This document shows positions 1 to 6,298 of a stretch of 6,809 nucleotides of DNA, piece after piece. Below the pieces are notes generated by a model that was given only the letters and a program-made list of their open reading frames with translations, did no database searches and was not told the origin of the DNA. Both the position numbers and the translations under genes were made by a program. Source of the stretch: JBHIER01 sp046760705 [NCBI: bacterium] (GTDB taxonomy: Bacteria > JBHIER01 > G020348925); contig JBHIER010000186.1 of NCBI GenBank assembly GCA_046760705.1, forward strand, positions 1 to 6,809. The letters run 5' to 3'. How positions within the stretch are numbered: the stretch's first letter is position 1; every line of letters starts with the position of its first letter.

Positions 1-111
1 CAGGTGGGTGACGTGGTCCACATCCTCTCCTACGTTCTTCTCGATGGAGAAGAAGCGCCCTCTCATACGCCGAAGATTATCCACGTCGACAGCGCCAATC
101 GAATAAGGTGA
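1..111 (+). CDS. panD: Aspartate 1-decarboxylase, C-terminal fragment (5' end outside window)
   Basis: This is the last 36 codons of a gene that enters from the left in frame 1 and stops at TGA 109-111. The fragment reads QVGDVVHILSYVLLDGEEA and then SHTPKIIHVDSANRIR. It matches the C-terminal pattern of pyruvoyl-dependent aspartate decarboxylases: G-D-x-V-x-I-x-S-Y, then an acidic-E-E-A turn, then H-x-P-K-[VI] and a final acidic-x-x-N-[RK]-I. The enzyme converts L-aspartate to beta-alanine for pantothenate and coenzyme A synthesis in the cytoplasm. The self-cleavage Gly-Ser site and catalytic residues lie near the N-terminus, outside the window, so activity cannot be judged. Translation ends soon after N-R-I, shorter than forms such as E. 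coli PanD that carry a longer tail. No terminator hairpin with a T-run follows the stop. Confidence 0.8.
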   Translation, partial: QVGDVVHILSYVLLDGEEAPSHTPKIIHVDSANRIR

Positions 112-251
112 AAAAAGGGAGCGATAGACTCCGACCCGGCTAAGAGAGTGACCCCTCAGAGGTCAGAGCGGGAACCTACGTCCTCAACAATCGTTTACTT
201 TTATACGCCATTACGTACGAGGTGGAACGACCAAATTTGAACAGAAAAAGG

Positions 252-279
252 TTGACTTTTGGAGATAAAGTGTTATACT
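252..279 (+). promoter_or_regulatory. Sigma70-type promoter for the small exported protein gene
   Basis: The -35 box is TTGACT (252-257) and the -10 box is TATACT (274-279), with a 16-base spacer. A TG dinucleotide at 271-272 gives an extended -10 (TGt-TATACT). Transcription would start near 285-287, leaving a leader of roughly 45 bases before the ATG at 333. The region is AT-rich compared with its surroundings. This is the best promoter match seen in the window. Function is inferred from sequence only. Confidence 0.65.
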
Positions 280-319
280 ATAACTCAGTGATGCATGTGA
301 GGCAGTTTCACCCTTAACC

Positions 320-325
320 GGAGGG
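320..325 (+). promoter_or_regulatory. Ribosome binding site deciding the start at 333
   Basis: GGAGGG lies 1 base before the ATG at 327 but 7 bases before the in-frame ATG at 333. Only the second spacing is normal for initiation, so 333 is preferred. The protein then begins MGSKRFLLF, a proper basic n-region followed by a hydrophobic core. Confidence 0.65.
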
Positions 326-332
326 AATGAAA

Positions 333-806
333 ATGGGAAGCAAACGGTTCCTCCTTTTCGCTGCTGTACTTTTTCTCCTCCCACATATGCTTCAGGGACA
401 AGAAGATAACAGTGGTCAGACCTTTCTGTCCAGGTCGTCGATGGACCGGTTCGGCAGCCGGTTGTCCGGTGGGCTGAGTTTGCTCGATCCGAGCCGATTT
501 TCTATGTCCCAGAGCTACTCCATCTCCTTCTCTTCCAGCGGAGGGAAGGGAACCGCTGTGGGGCTCTATATGAACACCATGAAATACCAATTTTCTGAAC
601 CGCTCTCTCTGACCGTCCATGTAGGGTACCTGCATCAGCCCTTTACAAAAGGAAGTTTTGGCCGCACAATGTCCAAGGGCGCCTTTCTCTCCGGGTTCGA
701 ACTGATGTATCGGCCGTCCAAGAATTTCTTTCTGAAGATTGAGCACGGTGCCACGCCGTTAGGATACTATCCCTATTATCGGAACAGATTCTGGGACGTT
801 CGGTGA
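333..806 (+). CDS. Small exported protein of unknown function, probable outer-membrane-associated
   Basis: This encodes 157 residues from the ATG at 333 (159 from the ATG at 327). Residues 1-22 look like a Sec signal peptide: K4-R5, a hydrophobic stretch at about 6-20, and likely cleavage near Gly22-Gln23. The mature part holds a distinctive segment, LLDPSRFSMSQSYSISFSSS (about 50-69), followed by alternating polar and hydrophobic strands (GLYMNTMKYQF, LSLTVHVGYLHQPF, FELMYRPSKNFFLKIEHG). Together these suggest a short beta-sheet or barrel-like fold at the outer membrane or in the periplasm. I have some recall of similar short proteins in uncultivated FCB-type bacteria but cannot name a family. 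It stands as its own unit, with a strong promoter upstream and a 325-base gap downstream. No catalytic motif is visible. The reading frame is intact and a TGA at 804-806 ends it cleanly. Confidence is high that it is a gene and low on function. Confidence 0.8.
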   Translation: MGSKRFLLFAAVLFLLPHMLQGQEDNSGQTFLSRSSMDRFGSRLSGGLSLLDPSRFSMSQSYSISFSSSGGKGTAVGLYMNTMKYQFSEPLSLTVHVGYLHQPFTKGSFGRTMSKGAFLSGFELMYRPSKNFFLKIEHGATPLGYYPYYRNRFWDVR

Positions 807-1131
807 TCCGATTCCCTTCCCCTGCGTCCATAATGCAGCTCATATCCGTTGTGTTTTGAACAGATTTTCTGGGGGCTCCTTTTTATCGCATGGTGATTTT
901 GAGCTTAAGATCTTTTCATCTTCCTTTGCCTCAACACAATACCATCCCCACTCTCCTTCTGGAAACTGCAACCCATTTAAGCTCTGTCCGGAAATACCTG
1001 TTTCTCATTTCGTTGCGGACTTGTTTCGGAATCTGCTGCTCAGAACAACGAGATTCCGGCCAAAAAACGGACCGGGATGACAGGTGCGGACAGACACTCA
1101 AGGTCTGGGGACTAACTACTTGGAAGAACAT
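807..1131. other. Non-coding intergenic stretch, no convincing gene
   Basis: These 325 bases between the small exported protein and the LytR_C gene hold only short overlapping open frames on both strands. None has a Shine-Dalgarno site, and their translations are low in recognisable protein character. The first half is pyrimidine-rich on the + strand. The second half contains the palindromic repeat at 1003-1082. No strong promoter match was found, although one for the downstream operon would be expected somewhere here. Confidence 0.6.
1003..1082. repeat. Imperfect palindromic intergenic repeat (REP/MITE-like)
   Basis: The left arm (1003-1034) and right arm (1051-1082) are each 32 bases and pair over their full length without gaps, though with mismatches. 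The inner 8 bases, CGGAATCT (1027-1034) and AGATTCCG (1051-1058), are a perfect match around a 16-base loop. The outer parts match in blocks such as TCAT/ATGA near the ends. The outer edge reads CCGGGATGACA, and the reverse-strand translation includes the string IPKQVRNEM. Both resemble dispersed palindromic repeats seen in many environmental genomes. No transposase is present. Only one copy is visible here, so its repeated nature is inferred. Confidence 0.5.
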
Positions 1132-1662
1132 ATGATGAGAGGTAGAGGAATTTCACGAGCGACAAAAGGGGGTGGTTATCAGAGCAGGGTTGTCCGTTGG
1201 ATGAGGGGGCTCGGTCTGGGAACGGCCTACGGGGCCATTTTCGTTCTTCTCCTTCTGAACGGGTTCTTCGCCTATTCTCTGCTGGAGAGGGTCTATGGAC
1301 CGGGAAAGCTGGTTTCCGAAGGCGAGACGTTGGGGATTGAAAGCCCAATCGGTGGCGGCCGAACCATCCGGGTTGAAGTTTTGAACGGGGCCGGCGTCGA
1401 CGGCATAGCCCGGAGAATGACCGATTTTCTGCGCCGAAAGGGCTTCGATGTGATCGATTTCGGAAACGCTGAGAGCTTCGGTTTTTATGAAACCGTCCTC
1501 CTTGACAGAAGTGGGGATCAGGCTGCGGCCGGGCGCGTGGCCCGGGCTGTCAACACAGAGAACATCCTGGTCCAGAAAAACCCCTTTTTGGCCTTAGACG
1601 TGACCCTCATCCTGGGGCGGGACTACAGGAAATTGGCAGCTTTTCAGCAGGAAAGGAGGTAA
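1132..1662 (+). CDS. Membrane-anchored LytR_C-domain protein
   Basis: This encodes 176 residues. A basic N-terminus (about 1-28) leads to one hydrophobic membrane segment (about 29-50, rich in Leu, Phe and Ala), then a linker. A LytR C-terminal domain (PF13399 type) spans about 77-167, with the hallmark IRVEVLNGAGVDGIARRM at its start, a G-F-D-V strand (104-107), an L-D-R-S-G-D segment, and a closing DVTLILGRDY. The domain should face the periplasm. LytR_C commonly follows an LCP catalytic domain that attaches glycopolymers to the cell wall, but no LCP domain is present here, so enzymatic activity is not expected. The frame is open back to a GTG at 1084. I prefer ATG 1132 (or 1135) because GGAAG (1122-1126) lies at a workable distance and upstream residues overlap the repeat-derived DNA. 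It ends 2 bases before rsfS, indicating co-transcription and translational coupling. Confidence 0.82.
   Translation: MMRGRGISRATKGGGYQSRVVRWMRGLGLGTAYGAIFVLLLLNGFFAYSLLERVYGPGKLVSEGETLGIESPIGGGRTIRVEVLNGAGVDGIARRMTDFLRRKGFDVIDFGNAESFGFYETVLLDRSGDQAAAGRVARAVNTENILVQKNPFLALDVTLILGRDYRKLAAFQQERR
1654..1660 (+). promoter_or_regulatory. Ribosome binding site of rsfS, overlapping the upstream stop codon
   Basis: AGGAGGT (1654-1660) is a near-perfect Shine-Dalgarno sequence 4 bases before ATG 1665. It shares its last base with the TAA stop (1660-1662) of the LytR_C gene. This arrangement favours re-initiation by the same ribosomes and so couples the two genes. Confidence 0.75.
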
Positions 1663-1664
1663 AC

Positions 1665-2018
1665 ATGGTCGCCAAATCAGAGAGACTAGCTCAACTCTCC
1701 ACCCGACTGGCCTTGTCGAAGAAGGCCGAGAATATTGTTGTTCTGGATGTTCGTGAGCTGACCAGTGTCACCGATTTCTTTGTCATCTGCAGCGGTAATT
1801 CAGATACCCAGATTAAGGCCATCGCCGACGCCATTATTGAAGGGCTGGAAAAGGAGAATGTGAAGATATGGCACGTCGAGGGGTATTCGGGCCTGAGGTG
1901 GGTGCTGCTGGACTATGTCGATTTCGTCGTCCACGTCTTTCAGGAGGAGACGAGAAATTTTTACGGCCTGGAGCGGCTGTGGGGCGATGCAAAGATGAAA
2001 ATGATTGAGACCAACTGA
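1665..2018 (+). CDS. rsfS: Ribosomal silencing factor RsfS
   Basis: This 117-residue protein is the normal length of the RsfS/Iojap/YbeB family. Family features run the whole length: V-L-D-V-R-E-L-T-S-V-T-D-F-F-V-I-C-S-G (26-44), S-D-T-Q-I-K-A-I-A-D (46-55), V-E-G-Y-x-x-L-R-W-V-L-L-D-Y-x-D-F-V-V-H-V-F (71-92) and R-N-F-Y-G-L-E-R-L-W-G-D-A (97-109). In studied bacteria RsfS binds ribosomal protein uL14 on the large subunit and blocks joining with the small subunit, lowering translation during starvation. The start is fixed by the strong Shine-Dalgarno site before it. Placement between a LytR_C protein and argS fits the frequent rsfS neighbourhood with LCP/LytR genes in other bacteria. Confidence 0.95.
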   Translation: MVAKSERLAQLSTRLALSKKAENIVVLDVRELTSVTDFFVICSGNSDTQIKAIADAIIEGLEKENVKIWHVEGYSGLRWVLLDYVDFVVHVFQEETRNFYGLERLWGDAKMKMIETN

Positions 2019-2056
2019 ATAGAACGGTGGTGAACTGGCCTGAGAGAAGGGGAGAG

Positions 2057-3715
2057 ATGATAAGAGACTATCTGACAGAACTCATAATCGAGGGGGTCCA
2101 TCGGATCGGCTATCTAAAAGGGGTCGATCTGCCCGCCAATCTCATCGAGAGGCCGAAGGTGGCCGCCCACGGCGATTACGCCTCAAACGTTGCTCTAACT
2201 GTGGCCAAACTGGTAGGCCACTCCCCACAACTGGTGGCTCAGGATATCGTCAGAAGCCTCCAGCCCGATCCGAGGTGGGTCGAGCAGGTGGAGACGGTCC
2301 CACCCGGGTTCATCAATTTCAGATTGACCAGACAGTGGCTGTGGGATTCGTTGAGAGGAATTATCAAGCAGGGGGCAGCGTATGGCCGGTGCGATCTGGG
2401 GGGAGGCAAGCGAGTGCAGATCGAGTTTGTGAGTGCCAATCCGACCGGGCCGCTCAATGTGGTCAGCGCCAGGGCCGCCGCTGTGGGCGATGCTCTGGCC
2501 AACATACTGATTTCGGTCGGCTACGCTGTGGAGAGGGAGTACTATGTCAACGACGCCGGCAAGCAGGTGGACCTTTTGGCCGAATCGGTCGATGCGGCCT
2601 ATCATCGGCTCCTGGGAGTTGAGATGGCCACCCCTGAAGGGGGCTATCGGGGGGGCTACGTTGAGGATATAGCTGAATCCATCCTTGACCAGGAAGACGG
2701 TAAGTGCGTGGAGATGGACACCGCTCAGAGGCGAGCCATGTTTCGCACCATCGCTATAAAAAAAATACTCAATGATCAGAAAGAGACCCTCGGGCGGTTC
2801 CGCTTAGTCTATGATGTCTGGTTCAGGGAGGGGGATTTGCGGGAGACCGGGGCCCTGGACAGCGTGTTGACAAAACTCTCCGAGCGACAGTATGTTTATG
2901 AGCAGAATGGGGCCACATGGTTCAGGTCGACCCTGTTCGGAGACGAGAAGGATCGCGTCCTGGTGACCAGCGACGGGCAGCCCACCTATTTTTTGGCCGA
3001 CATCGCTTATCACCAGAACAAATTTGAGCGGACCTTCGAACGGGTGATCGATCTGTGGGGCCCGGATCATCACGGCCACATTCCGCGCATGAAAGCGGCT
3101 ATTGAGGCCCTGGGATACGATCCTGCTGCATTGGAGTTGAAGATCGTCCAGCAGGTGAACCTCATCCAGGCCGGGCAGAAGGCCAAAATGTCCAAAAGGG
3201 AGGGGCGTCTGGTCTCTATGAGGGAGTTGATCGATGAGGTGGGGGTGGATGTGGCCCGATTCTTCTTTCTCATGCGCAAGACGAGGGCCCATCTGGAGTT
3301 CGACCTCGACCTGGCCAAGGAGCAGTCCGATGAGAACCCGGTCTATTACGTCCAATACGGACACGCTCGGATTTGCAGTATCCTTCGCCACGCTGAAGAA
3401 TTGGGGGTGAAGAGGCCCGGGCCTGAGACGGTCGACCTTTCCCTCTTGGTGGCCGAGGAGGAGACGGCGCTCATCAGGAAACTCTTAGCCTATCCTGAGG
3501 TGGTTGAGAGATGCGCTCGGAGCTTAGAACCTCACGGTCTGACCACCTATCTTCAAGAGGTGGCGGCCGTCTTTCACCCCTTTTACCACCGCCATCGCGT
3601 CGTGACCGAAGATAGCGAACTCACAGCGGCCCGTCTGATGTTGGTCGAAGCGGTCAAGATTGTCCTGAAAAACGGCCTGTCACTGCTTGGTATCTCTGCC
3701 CCCGAAAGGATGTGA
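2057..3715 (+). CDS. argS: Arginyl-tRNA synthetase with divergent HIGH motif
   Basis: This encodes 552 residues, a normal ArgS length. The class I enzyme charges tRNA-Arg with arginine in the cytoplasm using ATP. Domains in order are the N-terminal additional domain (about 1-90, with HGDYASNVAL), the catalytic core from about 115 (EFVSANPTGPL at 123-133), WGPDHHGHIPRMKAAI in the core, the KMSKR loop (K377-R381), and the C-terminal DALR anticodon-binding domain starting around NPVYYVQYGHARICSIL. The protein ends in the family-typical L-G-I-S-A-P-E-R-M. Residues 134-139 are N-V-V-S-A-R where most ArgS proteins have H-[VI]-G-H-[GA]-R, so both signature histidines are absent, with no frameshift or gap. 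ATG 2057 is chosen over the GTG at 2027 because AAGGGGA precedes it and MIRDYLTELI matches normal ArgS N-termini. The stop is 11 bases before the next start. Confidence 0.96.
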   Translation: MIRDYLTELIIEGVHRIGYLKGVDLPANLIERPKVAAHGDYASNVALTVAKLVGHSPQLVAQDIVRSLQPDPRWVEQVETVPPGFINFRLTRQWLWDSLRGIIKQGAAYGRCDLGGGKRVQIEFVSANPTGPLNVVSARAAAVGDALANILISVGYAVEREYYVNDAGKQVDLLAESVDAAYHRLLGVEMATPEGGYRGGYVEDIAESILDQEDGKCVEMDTAQRRAMFRTIAIKKILNDQKETLGRFRLVYDVWFREGDLRETGALDSVLTKLSERQYVYEQNGATWFRSTLFGDEKDRVLVTSDGQPTYFLADIAYHQNKFERTFERVIDLWGPDHHGHIPRMKAAIEALGYDPAALELKIVQQVNLIQAGQKAKMSKREGRLVSMRELIDEVGVDVARFFFLMRKTRAHLEFDLDLAKEQSDENPVYYVQYGHARICSILRHAEELGVKRPGPETVDLSLLVAEEETALIRKLLAYPEVVERCARSLEPHGLTTYLQEVAAVFHPFYHRHRVVTEDSELTAARLMLVEAVKIVLKNGLSLLGISAPERM

Positions 3716-3719
3716 GGAG
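3714..3719 (+). promoter_or_regulatory. Ribosome binding site deciding the kinase start at GTG 3727
   Basis: GAGGAG (3714-3719) overlaps the argS stop codon (TGA 3713-3715) and sits 7 bases before GTG 3727. The alternative GTG at 3712 overlaps argS and has no such site at a proper distance. Starting at 3727 gives MTLLVVGSVAYDTV, a standard first strand for a PfkB kinase. Confidence 0.65.
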
Positions 3720-3726
3720 CCGATCT

Positions 3727-4638
3727 GTGACTCTTTTAGTGGTGGGTTCGGTGGCCTACGATACGGTGAAGACGCCCTCCGGGGAGGTGGAGGGGGCCTT
3801 GGGCGGCTCGGCCACCTACTTTGCGGCCGCTGCCAGCTTCTTCGCCCCGGTGCGCGTGGTGGCCGCCGTTGGGGAGGACTTTTCGAAAGAAGAACTCGCC
3901 TTCTTGGAGAAACGGGGGGTGGACCTGAGCGGTCTGGAGACAATGGCGGGGAAGACCTTCCGCTGGACCGGCGTGTACAGCAACGATCTGAACGAACGGG
4001 AGACGATCTGCACTCAACCCAATGTGTTCGAACACTTCCAGCCGAACCTCTCCGAGGAGTACTGCCGCACCCCATTCCTCTTTCTGGCCAACATCGATCC
4101 CGACCTTCAGGAACAGATCCTGAGTCAGATGAGAACCTCCAAATTGACCATGAGCAACACCATCGCTCTGTGGATCGAACGGAAGCGAGCCCGGTTTCTA
4201 AAGACCCTCGACCGGGTGGATGTGCTGATGATCAACGATTCGGAGGCCAGAACTTTGGCCGGTGAGTCCGATCTGATAAAGGCCGGGCGAAGGCTCCTCG
4301 CCTATGGGCCCGAGGTGGTGCTCATCACCAAGGGTGAGCACGGGGTTCTGATGGTGACGAGAGATTCCATCTTCGCCGCTCCGGCCTACCCCAAGGAGGA
4401 GGTGTGCGATCCGACCGGGGCCGGCGACTCCTTCGCCGGAGGGTTTATGGGGTGTCTGGCCCAGGCCGGGGCGTTGAATGTATCGACCTATAGAAGGGCC
4501 ACTGTTTACGGAAGCATTATGGCCTCCTTCACCATCGAATCCTTCAGCGTGGAGAGGTTGAAAGTTCTCACCCGCGATGAGATCGAAGGGAGATACCGGG
4601 AGTTTGTCGATCTGACCCGGTTTCACCAAGGGGAGTAG
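3727..4638 (+). CDS. PfkB (ribokinase-like) family carbohydrate/nucleoside kinase
   Basis: This encodes 303 residues, typical of PfkB kinases, which transfer phosphate from ATP to a sugar or nucleoside hydroxyl. Residues 1-12 form the first strand (MTLLVVGSVAYD). The N-terminal substrate-side glycine pair is G26-G27 in LGGSATYFAAAA. A mid-domain NDSEAR segment, then ITKGEHGVLM, precedes the C-terminal signature D228-P-T-G-A-G-D234-SFAGGF, which carries the anion hole and the catalytic base Asp234. The usual first aspartate-threonine of a D-T-M-N-type segment in related kinases appears here as MSNTIALWIE. The substrate cannot be read from sequence. Location just ahead of yjbQ and mtnA suggests a thioribose, ribose or nucleoside substrate in methionine or nucleoside salvage, which is inference. 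The start is GTG, and the TAG stop (4636-4638) is 3 bases before yjbQ. Confidence 0.88.
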   Translation: MTLLVVGSVAYDTVKTPSGEVEGALGGSATYFAAAASFFAPVRVVAAVGEDFSKEELAFLEKRGVDLSGLETMAGKTFRWTGVYSNDLNERETICTQPNVFEHFQPNLSEEYCRTPFLFLANIDPDLQEQILSQMRTSKLTMSNTIALWIERKRARFLKTLDRVDVLMINDSEARTLAGESDLIKAGRRLLAYGPEVVLITKGEHGVLMVTRDSIFAAPAYPKEEVCDPTGAGDSFAGGFMGCLAQAGALNVSTYRRATVYGSIMASFTIESFSVERLKVLTRDEIEGRYREFVDLTRFHQGE

Positions 4639-4641
4639 GAT

Positions 4642-5061
4642 ATGGCCGTATCGGCTCAAAAGATCGCTGTCAAGACGAGCGGTCACACCGACATCGTGGA
4701 CATCACCGCTCATGTTTCGGACGCATTAGCAAGGAGTGGGGTTCGAGACGGAATTCTAACTGTTTTTGTACCAGGATCGACGGCCGGGGTGACAACTATC
4801 GAATATGAGCCCGGCTTGCTGAAAGATCTGCCCGAGGCGTTGGAGAAGGTCGCCCCGACAGGTGTACGGTATCATCACGATGCTACCTGGGGTGACGGCA
4901 ATGGGTACGCCCACGTCCGGGCGGCCTTAATGGGGGCATCTTTTACCGTGCCTTTTTCCAACGGCAAAATGATTTTGGGAACGTGGCAGCAGATCATCCT
5001 GGCCGATTTCGACAACCGACCGCGAAGACGGGAGCTGGTCGTTCAGATTCTGGGCGAATAA
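4642..5061 (+). CDS. YjbQ/UPF0047 family protein
   Basis: This 139-residue protein is the full length of the YjbQ (UPF0047) family, small cytoplasmic proteins that form compact homotrimers. Hallmarks are VFVPGSTAGVTTIEYEPGLL (41-60), YHHDATWGDGNGYAHVRAAL (77-96) with the conserved histidine and aspartate cluster H78-H79-D80 and H91, then LGTWQQIILADFDNRPRRR (112-130). The first motif is the G-S-T-A-G form rather than the H-T-T-A-G form found in E. coli-like members. Members have been reported to show weak thiamine phosphate synthase-like activity, but the true role is unsettled. The start is ATG 4642 with GGGGAG (4630-4635) 6 bases upstream, overlapping the end of the kinase gene. Tight packing between the kinase and mtnA suggests a shared metabolic role or simple operon economy. 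Confidence 0.93.
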   Translation: MAVSAQKIAVKTSGHTDIVDITAHVSDALARSGVRDGILTVFVPGSTAGVTTIEYEPGLLKDLPEALEKVAPTGVRYHHDATWGDGNGYAHVRAALMGASFTVPFSNGKMILGTWQQIILADFDNRPRRRELVVQILGE

Positions 5062-5072
5062 GAGATACGAGG

Positions 5073-6119
<1,047 letters not shown>

Positions 6120-6194
6120 GATGGAGAACCGCCGCGCCGAGCTTCGAAGCAAGTGGGCCTGATACTATACTCCCAGTGAAGACTCAAAAAGATG

Positions 6195-6222
6195 TTGACT
6201 TTCTCTCTTTTTTGCTTAAATT
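6195..6222 (+). promoter_or_regulatory. Candidate sigma70-type promoter for the TPR protein gene
   Basis: The -35 box TTGACT (6195-6200) is identical to that of the promoter at 252 and shares the longer string TTGACTTT. The proposed -10 box TAAATT (6217-6222) is weaker, with a 16-base spacer. It would give a leader of about 70 bases containing the hairpin at 6239-6261. An alternative -10, TATACT at 6166-6171, lacks a good -35. Confidence 0.4.
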
Positions 6223-6238
6223 TATGTCAATTTTGAGC

Positions 6239-6261
6239 GGGTCTCACCCTTTGCGAGACCC
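6239..6261 (+). promoter_or_regulatory. Stem-loop in the leader of the TPR protein gene
   Basis: GGGTCTC (6239-6245) and GAGACCC (6255-6261) form a perfect 7-bp GC-rich stem with a 9-base loop. No T-run follows, so it is not a standard intrinsic terminator. It lies about 37 bases before ATG 6299 and could be an mRNA-stabilising hairpin, a protein-binding operator or a chance structure. Confidence 0.4.
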
Positions 6262-6298
6262 CGAACACTATAACCTACTCATAGACGGGGAGGGCGGA

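Larger units (their letters stand above)
6120..6298. other. Intergenic regulatory gap before the TPR protein gene
   Basis: These 179 bases separate mtnA from the TPR gene. No T-tailed GC-rich terminator for the operon is evident. The stretch holds a perfect 10-base palindrome GCTTCGAAGC (6141-6150), a lone TATACT (6166-6171) without a good -35 box, a candidate promoter (6195-6222) and a leader hairpin (6239-6261). Confidence 0.6.

Noticed and set aside
1084-1131. GTG 1084 as the start of the LytR_C gene
   Set aside because: It has no ribosome site at a proper distance and starts immediately after the repeat arm. ATG 1132 or 1135 gives a normal basic N-terminus ahead of the membrane segment.
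856-1135. Short open frames on both strands in the 807-1131 gap
   Set aside because: They lack ribosome sites, overlap each other, and run into the palindromic repeat. Their translations look like repeat artefacts rather than proteins.
2027-2056. GTG 2027 as the start of argS
   Set aside because: It would add ten residues not typical of ArgS. ATG 2057 has a purine-rich ribosome site and begins with a family-like MIRDYLTEL.
2804-3391. Long reverse-strand open frame inside argS (195 codons)
   Set aside because: It lies wholly antisense to conserved ArgS coding sequence and is best explained as a shadow of that codon bias. It has no recognisable domain.
3680-4265. Open frames of about 130-190 codons on both strands over the argS-kinase junction
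   Set aside because: Their Arg/Pro/Gly/Ser-rich low-complexity translations are typical out-of-frame readings of GC-rich genes. The kinase frame has all the family motifs.
4983-5072. Extension of mtnA back into yjbQ from 4983
   Set aside because: The extra 30 residues overlap the conserved C-terminus of yjbQ and show no MtnA similarity. MtnA-like sequence starts just after GTG 5073.
6141-6150. Perfect palindrome GCTTCGAAGC as an operator or terminator
   Set aside because: It has no T-run and no central loop, and a single 10-base palindrome is too little evidence for a specific regulator site.
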